Source: Streptomyces shenzhenensis
GTDB lineage: Bacteria; Actinomycetota; Actinomycetes; Streptomycetales; Streptomycetaceae
Reading direction: 5' to 3'
DNA: 33,121 nucleotides
Assembly (NCBI RefSeq): GCF_021462265.1
Contig: NZ_JAJONF010000066.1
Span: 1 to 33,121, forward strand
The notes beneath the pieces are model-generated. The model saw nothing but the letters and a program-made list of their open reading frames with translations. It did not search any database and had not been told where the DNA came from. A program made the position numbers and the translations under genes. Shown here piece by piece: positions 22,792 to 31,741 of this stretch (the stretch's first letter is position 1; every line of letters begins with the position of its first letter).

Positions 22792-23641
22792 CAGACTCCT
22801 CAGCAGATGACGCGAACGGTGAGGCGGCCGTCGGCGGGGTGGGGGCCGGGCCGCGGACGCCGGCCGGGCGGTGCAGGCGAACCGGCACGTCCATGACGGC
22901 GCGCCGCTTCCGGCATATTCGTTGCCGGTCTCCCGTCGTTCCCAGCGCTCGTCATGCGGATTGCCCGATCCGTCGCGGATGGTGGGCGGAGCCGGTCGCG
23001 GCTGCCCGCGCCGTCCCCTCGGCGAGGGAACGCCGGGACGGGACCCCACTCGGCCTGTGCGGTACGCAACTGACCACGTCGCCAGTATCGGCGCGGCCCG
23101 CGTCCGCCCGCCTAAGTCGAATGACGGTGCACATGACTGTGCTGTGCGCCGCCCCGCCGCGGACCGGCCCGGCGACCCCGGCTCCGGGCGGCGGACGTGC
23201 GCCGTTCGGAGGCCGGACCGACGCGGACGCTGCCCACGGGGAGCCGGATTCCGGGCCTCCTCCCCTCCCCGGACCGCCAGGGCGACACATTCCGCGCCCC
23301 GGTCTCCCGAGGCGGGACGGCGGAGCCGGCCAGTACCTAGGCCCAGGAGCCTGCGCGAGTGCGGTGGGCGGACAAACGGCTGCCGAGGACGTGCCGACGC
23401 GATGGCCGATCGACGGATGCGGCGCCGAGCGGCCGGAGGAAATTCTGGGGTCACGGTTTCGGAGGAGCCCGCCGCACTACGTGCTGGGAGTGACTCCCGG
23501 AACCGCGGCAGTGGCCCGCTTTCCCTGCGAGGCGGCGAAAGCGGGCGCGAGAAAAGCTCCCTGCTCGACCGTGCCAACCCTGGGCCGGACTTCACGGCCA
23601 CCACCGGAACGAACAGAACGTCTGCACACACGGAGATCCGC
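22792..23641. other. Long divergent intergenic region with a hairpin/operator
   Basis: No gene is supported in these 850 bases, although frames are open on both strands. It contains the motif shared with 17912-17932 and a 10-bp inverted repeat (see 23514-23546). Promoters for the SDR gene (minus) and the hydrolase gene (plus) should lie here. Confidence 0.4.
23514..23546 (+). promoter_or_regulatory. Inverted repeat upstream of the second hydrolase
   Basis: Perfect 10-bp arms GCCCGCTTTC/GAAAGCGGGC (23514-23523 with 23537-23546) enclose 13 bases. The left arm overlaps the 22-nt motif that also occurs upstream of the LAL regulator gene. It lies 95 bases before the start codon; an operator or an attenuating hairpin would both fit. 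Confidence 0.35.
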
Positions 23642-24463
23642 ATGAACGATACCGACAGCGACCCGGCCGGCACGATCGTGCTCATCCACGGCCTCTGGGT
23701 CACCCCGCGAAGCTGGGAAGGGTGGAAACACCACTACGAGGGCCGCGGATACCGGGTCATCACCCCGGCCTGGCCCGGCCTCGACCGCGAGGTCGAGGAA
23801 CTGCGGCGTGACCCTGCCGGCATCGCGGGGGTCGGCCTCCGGGAGGTGACCGACCATTACGAGACGATCATCCGCGCTCTGGACGCCCCGCCGATCATCA
23901 TGGGCCACTCCTTCGGAGGGACGGTCGTGCAGATCCTGCTCGACCGCGGACTCGGCCGCGCCGGGGTCGCCATCGACTCGGCAGCCGTCAAGGGCGTGCT
24001 GCCGCTGCCCCTGTCCACGCTCCGGTCGACCTGGCCGGTCCTCGGCAACCCCGCCAACAGGAACAAGGCGGTCCAGCTGACGGCGGAACAGTTCCACTAC
24101 GCCGTCACCAACACCCTCAGCGCATCCGAGTCGGCCGCCCACTACGAGCGGTACGCCGCCCCCGGACCGGCCCGCGTTCTCTTCCAGGGAGCGTTCGCCA
24201 ACTTCAACCCCAAGGCCGCCACCCGGATCAACTTCCGCAACCGCCGCAGGGCACCCCTCCTGTTCATCGCGGGAGAGGCCGACCACATCGTCCCTCCCAA
24301 GGTGAACAGGGCCAACCGGAATCTCTACCGCAAGTCACCCGCCGTCACCGATTACCGGGAGTTCCCCGGGCGCTCGCACTTCATCGTCGGCCAGCAGGGC
24401 TGGGAGGAAGTCGCCGACTACGCCCTGGACTGGGCGGAGGAGAACACCCTCGCCCGTGTCTGA
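23642..24463 (+). CDS. Alpha/beta hydrolase
   Basis: This 273-residue hydrolase has IVLIHGLWVTPRSWEGW (oxyanion loop), MGHSFGGTVVQ (nucleophile Ser90), FIAGEADHIVP (catalytic Asp) and GRSHFIVGQQGWEE (catalytic His). Its closest recognisable type is the family of cytoplasmic hydrolases found beside LuxR or TetR regulators in actinobacteria; the substrate is unknown. ATG 23642 has GGAG six bases before it, and the long open frame upstream is not conserved-looking. The next hydrolase gene follows by 151 bases on the same strand. Confidence 0.87.
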   Translation: MNDTDSDPAGTIVLIHGLWVTPRSWEGWKHHYEGRGYRVITPAWPGLDREVEELRRDPAGIAGVGLREVTDHYETIIRALDAPPIIMGHSFGGTVVQILLDRGLGRAGVAIDSAAVKGVLPLPLSTLRSTWPVLGNPANRNKAVQLTAEQFHYAVTNTLSASESAAHYERYAAPGPARVLFQGAFANFNPKAATRINFRNRRRAPLLFIAGEADHIVPPKVNRANRNLYRKSPAVTDYREFPGRSHFIVGQQGWEEVADYALDWAEENTLARV

Positions 24464-24614
24464 CCAGGGCGCCGCCGCAGCCCTGCGCCACGCGCCCGCC
24501 ACGGCCTGCCGGCGCACAGCCGTCCAGCCGGCCCCCGAACCGTCGTCCCGCACCAACAGCGCGGAACGCGTCCCCCCACCAACGATCACCACACATCCAG
24601 TCAAGGAGACAGAC

Positions 24615-25475
24615 ATGTCCAAGCGCCACACCCTCCGCATCGCCGTACTCGGCGCGATCGGCGTCGCCCTCGCCGCCGGCGCGACCACCCTGTCGTCGGC
24701 CGCACCGTCCTCCTTCGCCAGTTCGGCCCCGAAGCCCACCGTCGTCCTCGTCAACGGGGCCTGGTCCGAGCCGGCCAGCTTCAGCGGCGTGATCAGGAGG
24801 CTCCAGAAGGACGGGTACCCCGTCGTCGCTCCGCCCACCGCCCTGCGCGGCCTGTCCGGCGACTCGACCTACCTGAGCGCGTACCTCAAGACCATCGAGG
24901 GGCCCGTCGTCCTGGTCGGCCAGTCCTACGGCGGATCGGTCATCACCAACGCGGCCACCGGCAACCCCAACGTCAAGGCCCTCGTCTACATCTCGGCCTT
25001 CGCCCCGGACAAGAACGAGACCGCCGCTGAGCTGACCGCGAAGTTCCCCGGCACCCACATCACCGACGACCCCAACGCCCCCCTTCCCACCGCCCTCAGC
25101 GCCGTTCCCTTCACTTCCACCGACGGCACCAAGGTCACCACCGGCATCGACCTCTACACCAAGCCCGACCACTACCGCGACCTCTTCCTGAGCAACCGCC
25201 TCAGCAAGAAGGAGTCAGCCGTGCTCGCCGCCGAACAGCACCCCATCTCCCTCCAGGCCCTCGGGGACCCTTCCGGTGAGCCGGCCTGGAAGACCATTCC
25301 GTCGTGGTTCCTCGTCTCCAAGGAGGATCACCTGATCCCCGCGGCCACGGAACGGTTCATGGCCACCCGCGCCCACGGGCACATCACGGTCGCCGACACC
25401 CCGCACGCCGCGCAGGTCACCGACCCCGGCATCGTCACCCGGCTCATCGAGCAGGCCGCCCACGCGACCCGCTGA
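24615..25475 (+). CDS. Secreted alpha/beta hydrolase
   Basis: This 286-residue exported enzyme has a signal peptide at residues 1 to about 30-37 (KRHTLRIAVLGAIGVALAAG core, Ala-rich cleavage region). A compact hydrolase domain follows, with VVLVNGAWSEPASF, the nucleophile motif GQSYGG (Ser104), SKEDHLIP (catalytic Asp) and DTPHAAQVTDP (catalytic His). It belongs with the EstC-like/pyrethroid-hydrolase-type short hydrolases, here with GQSYGG instead of GHSYGG. ATG 24615 has AGGAG seven bases before it. It is the third intact hydrolase of the cluster and the only one sent outside, so it may act first on an external substrate. Confidence 0.88.
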   Translation: MSKRHTLRIAVLGAIGVALAAGATTLSSAAPSSFASSAPKPTVVLVNGAWSEPASFSGVIRRLQKDGYPVVAPPTALRGLSGDSTYLSAYLKTIEGPVVLVGQSYGGSVITNAATGNPNVKALVYISAFAPDKNETAAELTAKFPGTHITDDPNAPLPTALSAVPFTSTDGTKVTTGIDLYTKPDHYRDLFLSNRLSKKESAVLAAEQHPISLQALGDPSGEPAWKTIPSWFLVSKEDHLIPAATERFMATRAHGHITVADTPHAAQVTDPGIVTRLIEQAAHATR

Positions 25476-25491
25476 CCACCGGGGCGGGTCC

Positions 25492-25728
25492 GTCACTTCG
25501 GACACCACCTACCGCGAAGCGGGTACGGCGGAGGGCGTTCCCCTGCTCCTCCTGCTCCACGTGACCGCGGTGGTGGACGACTGGGACCCCGCGGTCGTCG
25601 ACGGCCTTGCCACCGAACGCCGTCTCGTCATGGCCAATCTTTGGGGTATCGGCAGTTCCGGCGATACCGCGCCGGACAATTCCGAGGCCATGGCAGACGA
25701 CGCAAGGTGCTTCTGGGGCGAAATCCCG
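25492..25728 (+). pseudogene. Alpha/beta hydrolase, N-terminal relic
   Basis: About 79 codons read TYREAGTAEGVPLLLLLHVTAVVDDWDP, then VVDGLATERRLVMANLWGIGSSGDTAPDNSEAMADDA. This matches the start of hydrolases that have F-x-Y-R-E-L-G, L-L-H-H-L-T-A and DNRGVG. The catalytic serine region is never reached, the first part lacks a start codon, and the HG/FDNRG positions are changed. It is a fourth hydrolase gene of the region in decay. Confidence 0.6.
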
Positions 25729-25890
25729 GGCCGCGGGCGCGGGGCCTGCGCGGGACGACGGGCAAGGCCCGTACTCTCCGCGCGAGCCCCGCGCCATCCG
25801 GGGCCGCAACACGGTCCGGCCCCGAACGTTCGATCTCTCCGAGCCGGCCCGGTCGGGGCGCGGGCCGGGTCGGTACGGCCGCCGCCGCAC

Positions 25891-25935
25891 TCCTCGCGGG
25901 ACATGCGCGGGACGGCGGGCCTGACAACCGGTCAG
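25891..25935 (+). repeat. 45-bp long-range direct repeat, copy 2
   Basis: Counterpart of 801-845 (40 of 45 identical). It lies about 170 bases before the PASTA-like gene. Confidence 0.5.
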
Positions 25936-26108
25936 CGCACCTTGAGCCGCTCGTCGAGGCGGGTCCGGCACCTACCCGCTCCACCCTCGCCCCGCCCCCG
26001 GGCCACGGCCCCGACACGGCGCCTGACAGTCGAGCCCCGTTCCGTCCCGCTCGGCTTCCTGAGCGGGCCCGCCGTATCTGGGCCCGCACTCCAGGAGTTA
26101 GGCGTCGC

Positions 26109-27224
26109 GTGAACCCGTACAACACCCCAGCCCCGTCCCGCCCCTGGTGGAGGACCACACAGGCCGCGCTCGGGGCCCTCGCGCTGGTCGCCCTGCTCGG
26201 TGCGTTCAGCTTTGCCCTGGGTTTCCTGGCGATGATCGCCGCTCTGGTGGCCGTGTGGGTGCTGCCGCCATGGCGCTGGTTCGCCAGGCTCGGCGCAACC
26301 CTCGGAGCCCTGCTGCTCCTGACGGTCGGCGCGGGCCTCGGCGGACAGCTCGACGACAGCAAGCCCAGCAGCACCGATGCCAAGGCGCGGAACGACCGTG
26401 GTGACGCGAGCGCCGAAGCCGTCTCCGCGTCTCCGGCCGTCTCCGAATCCGCCACGCCCGCCGACTACACCGGACGGCCGCTGAACGAGGCGGAGCGGCA
26501 GGCAAGCTCGGCCGGCTACACCGCCGCAGACCACGACGCGGGCGACGATGGTCGCACGATCATCCTGCGGTCCGGATGGACGGTGTGTTTCCAGAAGGCC
26601 GACTCAGCCGCGAAGACCATCGACTTCGCGGCCGTCCGGAAGACCGAACCCTGCCCCGACAAGGACGGCGGCCCGCTCCCGTGGCCGAAGATGCCGGATG
26701 TCGTAGGCGCCACCTACGACACGGCCGTCAGGGATCTCAAGCGGGCGGGTGTCGGCCTCGACCGGGTCACGCTCGACGACGTCTATCTCGACGTCGACAC
26801 TCCGACAGCCGCGCAGGCCGCAGCGGACGGCGACGAGTGGCGTGTGTGCTTCCAGTCCCCGGACGAGGGAGCCGAGGTCACCTCCACCAGCTCGGTCAGC
26901 CTGGACCTGGGCCGGTGGACCGACACCGACCTCGTCCGGCGCTGTCCCGCGGCGAAGGACACGACTTACAAGATCCCGGCCAGCGATCCCGACTTCAACA
27001 ACAGCGACGACGACAGCGCCACCGGAAACGACGGTTCTGACCGCGGTGGCTCCTCGTCCTCCTCCAGAGGTTCCACCGGAGGTTCCTCCAGCGGCGCCGA
27101 TGTCGGCGCTGTCCACTCCGGCTCGTTCTGCTCCCCGCCCGGAGCGACGGGTTTGAGCGCGGCAGGAAGACCGATGGTCTGCAGCCCCGGCTCCGACGGC
27201 CGCAACCGCTGGCACCACGCCTGA
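26109..27224 (+). CDS. Membrane-anchored PASTA-like protein
   Basis: This 371-residue protein has two to three membrane segments (about residues 16-37, 38-54 and 58-76). A Ser/Ala-rich linker follows, then a PASTA-like domain (about 195-280: PWPKMPDVVGATYDTAVRDLKRAGV followed by RVCFQSPDEGAEVTSTSSVSLDL). After a Ser/Gly-rich linker comes a small C-terminal module, SGSFCSPPGATGLSAAGRPMVCSPGSDGRNRW, common at the end of Streptomyces secreted or membrane proteins. PASTA domains bind peptidoglycan-like or other ligands. The start is GTG 26109, with AGGAG upstream at a slightly long distance; the open frame before it has no domain. Confidence 0.8.
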   Translation: MNPYNTPAPSRPWWRTTQAALGALALVALLGAFSFALGFLAMIAALVAVWVLPPWRWFARLGATLGALLLLTVGAGLGGQLDDSKPSSTDAKARNDRGDASAEAVSASPAVSESATPADYTGRPLNEAERQASSAGYTAADHDAGDDGRTIILRSGWTVCFQKADSAAKTIDFAAVRKTEPCPDKDGGPLPWPKMPDVVGATYDTAVRDLKRAGVGLDRVTLDDVYLDVDTPTAAQAAADGDEWRVCFQSPDEGAEVTSTSSVSLDLGRWTDTDLVRRCPAAKDTTYKIPASDPDFNNSDDDSATGNDGSDRGGSSSSSRGSTGGSSSGADVGAVHSGSFCSPPGATGLSAAGRPMVCSPGSDGRNRWHHA

Positions 27225-27262
27225 CCCGACCAGCTCAGCCACACCAGTCCCCAGGAGTCCCC

Positions 27263-27325
27263 ATGCCGTACGCAGCGGAAGAGGACACCCGGGCCGAGTT
27301 GTTCGACACCACGATCAGCCTGTGA
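27263..27325 (+). CDS. Very small ORF with good ribosome binding site
   Basis: A 20-codon frame (MPYAAEEDTRAELFDTTISL) starts at ATG 27263 with AGGAG at the right distance and ends at 27325. The sequence looks like the start of a longer gene that has been cut off by an early stop. It follows the PASTA-like gene by 38 bases. No family recognised. Confidence 0.25.
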   Translation: MPYAAEEDTRAELFDTTISL

Positions 27326-27409
27326 TCACGTCGAGCGGGAAAGTGGTACCCGGCGCGTGGTCCGCAACTCCGAGCACGGGTCGGCTGCTGAACCCGGCGG
27401 GTGGCTCCG

Positions 27410-27426
27410 CCCGCCTCAGAGGCGGG
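27410..27426 (-). terminator. Hairpin after the nSTAND-WD40 gene
   Basis: CCCGCCT/AGGCGGG arms with a 3-nt loop, ten bases beyond the stop on the minus strand. An alternative pairing with the GGCGGG just to its left is possible. Confidence 0.45.
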
Positions 27427-27436
27427 TCGGGGCGCG

Positions 27437-30400
27437 TCAGCACAGGGACCGGAACGGCAGATCGGGCAGGTATTGCTGCCATTGCCGCGGGGTGAGGGCG
27501 TCGTGAGTGGTGACGCAGACCCGTTGGACGGCTGCCCCGACGCTGACGCGCGTCAGTTGAAGGGTGCGGTCGTCGGCGACGGTTGCCAGGACACGCCCGT
27601 CCGGGCTGAACGCCGTGTCGTTGACGGGTCCGTCGTGACCGGTCAGGGCCGAGCCGAGGGCGGTGGCACGGTCCGGATGAGATACGTCCCACAGGCGCAC
27701 GGTCCGGTCGTCGCCACCGGTGGCCAGGACACGTCCGTCCGGGCTGAAGGCGAGGGAGTCGACGAAGCTGGAATGGCCGGTGAGCGGCTGGCCCGCCCGT
27801 GCGATGTGGGCAGGGTCGGTGACGTTCCACAGCCGTACGGTGTGGTCGGCGCTCGCGGTGGCGAGGGTATGACCGTCCGGGCTGAAGGCCGCGGCGCGGA
27901 TGCCGCCGCTGTCGGTCTCTACGGCCGGCCGGAACAGCCGGGGCTGTGCCGGATTCGACGTGTTCCACAGCCGCAGCGTGTCATCGGAGCCCGCGCTGGC
28001 CAGAACGTGTCCGTCCGGGCTGAACGCCAGCGCCTCGACACTGTCGGTGTGGCCCCGCAGGACGCCCAGAGCACGAGCACGCCCCGGATCGGTGACGTTC
28101 CACAGCCGTACGGTGCGGTCGGCGCCCGCGGTGGCCAGCACGCGGCCGTTCGGGCTGAACACCACGCGCATGACCGGGCCCTTGTGGCCGGCCAGCACCC
28201 GTAGGCGCCCGGCTCGACGGGGGTCGGCGACGTCCCACAGGCACACCGCGCCGTCGGCTCCGGACGTGGCCAGCACGCGGCCGTTCGGGCTGAAGGCCAC
28301 ACTGGAGACGGTTCCCCTGGTACCCGCCGGCACAGCCAGGGCTCTGGGAAGCGCGGGATCGGTGACATCCCAGAGCTTCGTGTCCTGGTCGCTGCCCCCG
28401 GTGGCCAGAAGATGACCACTGGGGCTGAAGGCGACGGCGTCGAGGGGACCTGGGGTGGCCAGCCGAGTACGGGGAAGATGCCACAGTCGTACCGTGTGAT
28501 CACGGGAGGCACTGGCGAGCGTACGGCCGTCCGGGCTGAAAGCCAGCCAGTAGACGTAGTCGGTGTGACCGGTCAGCGGTTCGCCCAGGGCCGACGGATG
28601 CCGGGGGTCGGTGACGTTCCACAGCCGTACGGTGTGGTCGGCTCCGGCGGTGGCGAGGGTCTGTCCGTCGGGGCTGAACGCCACGGCGTACACGGAGTCG
28701 GTGTGGCCGGTCAGCGCAGGCCCCAGAGGGGCGGCGTGCGTGGGGTGGGACACGTCCCAGAGGCGCACGGTGTGGTCGTTGCTGACACTGGCGAGCGTGC
28801 GTCCGTCGGGACTGAAGGCGACCGCGTAGACCGTGTCCCTGTGGCCCTTCATCGGAGAGCCGAGAGGCTTGGGCTCGGCCGGGTCCGCGATGTCCCAGAG
28901 GTGGATGGTGTGGTCGTGGCCGGCGCTGGCGAGGACGCGGCCTCTCGGGCTGAACGTCGCCGAGGCGACCGCCCCCACATGGCCGGTCAGGGCGTGACCG
29001 ATGGGCGTGGCGTGCGCGGGGTCGGACACGTTCCACAACCGCAGCGTGTGGTCATAGCTCGCGGTGGCGAGGATCCGGCCGTCGGCGCTGAACGACACGG
29101 AGAACACGTAACTGGTGTGCCCCCTCAAGGGCGGGCCCCACACCGTGGGGTGAGCGGGATCGGTGACGTTCCACAGCCGTACCGCCCGGTCGCGGCCCGC
29201 GGCCGCCAGAGTGCGGCCGTCGGGGCTGAAGACCAGCCAGTACACCCAGCCGATGTGGTCCCTGAGGGGTTTGCCGAGTGCTCTGGGGCGGGCGGAGTCG
29301 GTGACGTCCCACAGGCGCACGGTGCCGTCGGCGCCCGCGGTGGCCAGGGTGCGCCGGTCAGGACTGTAGGCCACGGCGAAAACGGTGTCGGTGTGACCGG
29401 TCAACGTGGTCGCGAGGGGCGTGTTCTCGGTGCTGAGGAGCCTGGTGTAGAGCTCGGGTGAGGGCCGCAGCCGGTAGGCGGCCAGGCTGAGACGTGCGGC
29501 CAGCGAGGTGTCGTTGCTCTCCACCTGCTCGGACCGGGCCGTGATCTCGCGGGATATGGCGACATCACGCTCCTCCCGTGCTGCCCGGCGCTGCTGGAAC
29601 GCGACGACGGCGGCCGTCGAGGCCAGTACCGCCAGGACGGCCAGGACGGCGACCGCTGCCCGGCTCAGGTGACCGGCCCGGCGTTGCTGCCGGAGGGACG
29701 CCGTCAGGAAGTCCTGGACGCGTTCGCCGAGAAGGAGGTCGCCGCGGTGACGTTCGGCCCATTCGGCAGCTGTGGCGAGCTGACTGCCGCGGTAGAGCAG
29801 GCCCGGATCTCGGTGCTCGCGTTCCCAGGTGGTTGCGGCTTCCGTCAGCCGCTGATGGGTGAGCAGCCCTGCCCGGTCCTCGTTCAGCCAGCCGGCCAGC
29901 CGCGGCCACGCTTGGAGCAGTGCCTCGTGGGTGATCTCGACGGTGTCGGTGTCCAGTGTGACGAGGCGGGCCTGGGCCAGCGCGTCCAGAACGGCCTGGG
30001 TGCCGGGGTGAGCGAGGGCGTCCAACTCGGCGCGTGCGACACGTCGTTTGGTGTCGTCGGCCCCCTCACCGAGGACGACGAGCCGCAGGAAGACGGCGCG
30101 GGCCAGGTGCTGTTGCGAAGGCGTCAGGCCGGCGAAGACGGTTTCGGCCGTCTGCGCGAGAGCATGTCGGATACCGCCGGCGGCTTCGTAACCGGCCAGG
30201 GTGAGGGTGTTGCCGCGTCGGCGCCGCCAGGTCTCGCGCAAGGCGTGCGAGACCAGCGGCAGGGCGTTGGGCTGTCCGGTGGCATCGGCGACAACGCGGG
30301 CCAGCAGCGGGGTTTCGACAGTGCAGTCGGCCTGTACGGCGGGTTGGCTGATGGCCCGGCGCAGTTCGTCGGTGGTCATCGGACCGACAAGCAACTGGGC

Positions 30401-31291
30401 GTCGCGCAGCGCCTCGACAAGCTCCGGGTGTTCGGAGCAGCGAGCGTAGAAGTCGGCCCGGACGCCGATCACGACGCGGGTGCGGCTGTTGGCAGCCTGG
30501 GCCGCGGTGGTCAGTGCCTCGATGAACGCGGCCCGTTCCTGCGTGCTGGTGCAGAGAGTGAAGACCTCCTCGAACTGGTCCACGACCAAGAGGAGTTCGC
30601 TGCCCTCGGGCCGATCGGCGAGGATCTGCAGAACGGTCATGTGCAGGGCGCGGGGCTTTTTCTGCAGTTCCTCGGACAGGGCGGTGGCTGATCCGCCGCT
30701 CAACGCGGCCATTCGCGCGGCGCACTCCTCCAGCGGGTGGGGGCCCGGGACGAGCAGTACCGTGCGCCATTCGCCTTTCCCCGCTGTGATGGCATCGGCC
30801 CTGGGCAGCAGGCCGGCCCGCAACAGGGACGACTTGCCCGAGCCGGAGGCTCCGAACACCGCGAGGAAGCGATGGTCATGGACGCGGGTGACCAGGTCGT
30901 CGGTCAGGCGTTCGCGTCCGAAGAACCGTTCGGCGTCCTGCGGCTGAAACGCCGCGAGCCCCGCGTAGGGGCTCCGGCGTTCGTCGTCGAGGGAATCGAG
31001 CGGCGCCTCGGCCGGTTCCTCGGCCGCCAGTTCCGCGGCGGTCGACCGCCACCGCGTCTCCCACTCGGCAGGATCACCGCCACAGGCTCGTACGTATGCG
31101 ACGGTGACGGCCAGGCTCGGCAGTCTGCGCCCCGCGGCGGCGTCCGCGAGGGTCGTGGACGAGTAGTGCGCCCGGCGGGCCAGCTCACGGTAGGGCGGAC
31201 TTCCCGCCTCGGTCCTTAGTCGCCGCAGGTCGGTCGCAAAGGCGGTCAGCACGCCATCGTCGTCCGCCAACGGACGCTCGGCTCGTGGCAC
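27437..31291 (-). CDS. XRE-nSTAND1-WD40 repeat protein
   Basis: This 1284-residue STAND-type signalling ATPase has, in order, an N-terminal XRE-like helix-turn-helix (about 14-68) and a conserved SPYAGLAAFQPQDAERFFGRE entry to the NTPase. Walker A is GASGSGKSS (147-155) and Walker B is LLLVVDQFEEVFTL (about 223-236), followed by a helical arm. A single membrane segment (about 545-565, AVAVLAVLAVLASTAAVVAF) and then 14 WD40 repeats (about 645-1240) make two seven-bladed propellers. STAND proteins are switch-like sensors: the repeats recognise a ligand, the NTPase opens and oligomerises, and an effector acts. Here the only effector-like part is the DNA-binding domain. GTG 31291 has GGGGAGG six bases before it. 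Confidence 0.92.
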   Translation of the reverse strand: MPRAERPLADDDGVLTAFATDLRRLRTEAGSPPYRELARRAHYSSTTLADAAAGRRLPSLAVTVAYVRACGGDPAEWETRWRSTAAELAAEEPAEAPLDSLDDERRSPYAGLAAFQPQDAERFFGRERLTDDLVTRVHDHRFLAVFGASGSGKSSLLRAGLLPRADAITAGKGEWRTVLLVPGPHPLEECAARMAALSGGSATALSEELQKKPRALHMTVLQILADRPEGSELLLVVDQFEEVFTLCTSTQERAAFIEALTTAAQAANSRTRVVIGVRADFYARCSEHPELVEALRDAQLLVGPMTTDELRRAISQPAVQADCTVETPLLARVVADATGQPNALPLVSHALRETWRRRRGNTLTLAGYEAAGGIRHALAQTAETVFAGLTPSQQHLARAVFLRLVVLGEGADDTKRRVARAELDALAHPGTQAVLDALAQARLVTLDTDTVEITHEALLQAWPRLAGWLNEDRAGLLTHQRLTEAATTWEREHRDPGLLYRGSQLATAAEWAERHRGDLLLGERVQDFLTASLRQQRRAGHLSRAAVAVLAVLAVLASTAAVVAFQQRRAAREERDVAISREITARSEQVESNDTSLAARLSLAAYRLRPSPELYTRLLSTENTPLATTLTGHTDTVFAVAYSPDRRTLATAGADGTVRLWDVTDSARPRALGKPLRDHIGWVYWLVFSPDGRTLAAAGRDRAVRLWNVTDPAHPTVWGPPLRGHTSYVFSVSFSADGRILATASYDHTLRLWNVSDPAHATPIGHALTGHVGAVASATFSPRGRVLASAGHDHTIHLWDIADPAEPKPLGSPMKGHRDTVYAVAFSPDGRTLASVSNDHTVRLWDVSHPTHAAPLGPALTGHTDSVYAVAFSPDGQTLATAGADHTVRLWNVTDPRHPSALGEPLTGHTDYVYWLAFSPDGRTLASASRDHTVRLWHLPRTRLATPGPLDAVAFSPSGHLLATGGSDQDTKLWDVTDPALPRALAVPAGTRGTVSSVAFSPNGRVLATSGADGAVCLWDVADPRRAGRLRVLAGHKGPVMRVVFSPNGRVLATAGADRTVRLWNVTDPGRARALGVLRGHTDSVEALAFSPDGHVLASAGSDDTLRLWNTSNPAQPRLFRPAVETDSGGIRAAAFSPDGHTLATASADHTVRLWNVTDPAHIARAGQPLTGHSSFVDSLAFSPDGRVLATGGDDRTVRLWDVSHPDRATALGSALTGHDGPVNDTAFSPDGRVLATVADDRTLQLTRVSVGAAVQRVCVTTHDALTPRQWQQYLPDLPFRSLC

Positions 31292-31324
31292 CCGTACCTC
31301 CCCGAGATCAACAGATCCGGCTCA

Positions 31325-31373
31325 TTGTCCGGAGCTTGTTGTCCGGCGTCCAACCCCCGATTCCGGACAACAA
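31325..31373. promoter_or_regulatory. Three TTGTCCGG half-sites upstream of the nSTAND gene
   Basis: TTGTCCGG occurs at 31325-31332 and 31339-31346 in direct orientation and, inverted, at 31363-31370. The inner pair extends to perfect 11-bp arms TTGTTGTCCGG/CCGGACAACAA (31336-31346 with 31363-31373). The cluster lies 34-82 bases before the GTG start of the STAND gene, as expected for an operator, possibly of its own XRE domain. Confidence 0.45.
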
Positions 31374-31499
31374 AACAGCACTACAAACAAGGGCGGCAGC
31401 CGACTGCGGTCTTCGCTCCGCCGACTCACCTCGGTCTGTCGGGCGACCGGACGCCGGCAGGATCCGGAACGGGATCGGGACCACGGGGAAGGGCCAACG

Positions 31500-31740
31500 A
31501 TGAAGAAGCTCGCCGCTGTCACGTCTGGTGTGCTCACCACGGCGCCGGCAGCCGCGGCGCCAGGCGCAGGCACAGCCGGCGCGGACACGCGTGGAGCAGC
31601 GGGTGCGAGCGTCGGCCTGAGTGCCGGACACGCCCGGGGAGCAGCGCTGGGCGCACAACGATGTCTGGGGCTGCACCGGCCCGTACGACGGGCTGCTGGG
31701 CGCGGAGAGCAACAGCGGAACGATCGACGGAAGGATGTCT
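31500..31740 (+). pseudogene. Possible frameshifted secreted-protein remnant
   Basis: ATG 31500 starts a signal-peptide-like stretch (MKKLAAVTSGVLTTAPAAAA). Later, in another frame, a protein-like piece (WAHNDVWGCTGPYDGLLGAE then SNSGTIDGRMS, about 31640-31740) follows. This suggests one small secreted protein broken by frameshift just before the I36 inhibitor gene. I do not recognise the family. Confidence 0.3.
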
Positions 31741-31741
31741 C

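Noticed and set aside
22871..23641. N-terminal extension of the second hydrolase
   Set aside because: The open frame upstream of ATG 23642 has random composition, while 23642 has a good ribosome binding site and begins right at the hydrolase fold.
21979..23703. 574-residue form of the SDR protein
   Set aside because: Everything before ATG 22791 is Arg/Pro-rich random sequence, and AGGAG marks 22791 as the start.
27401..29461. Plus-strand frames over the WD40 region
   Set aside because: Periodic translations only mirror the WD40 repeats of the minus-strand gene.
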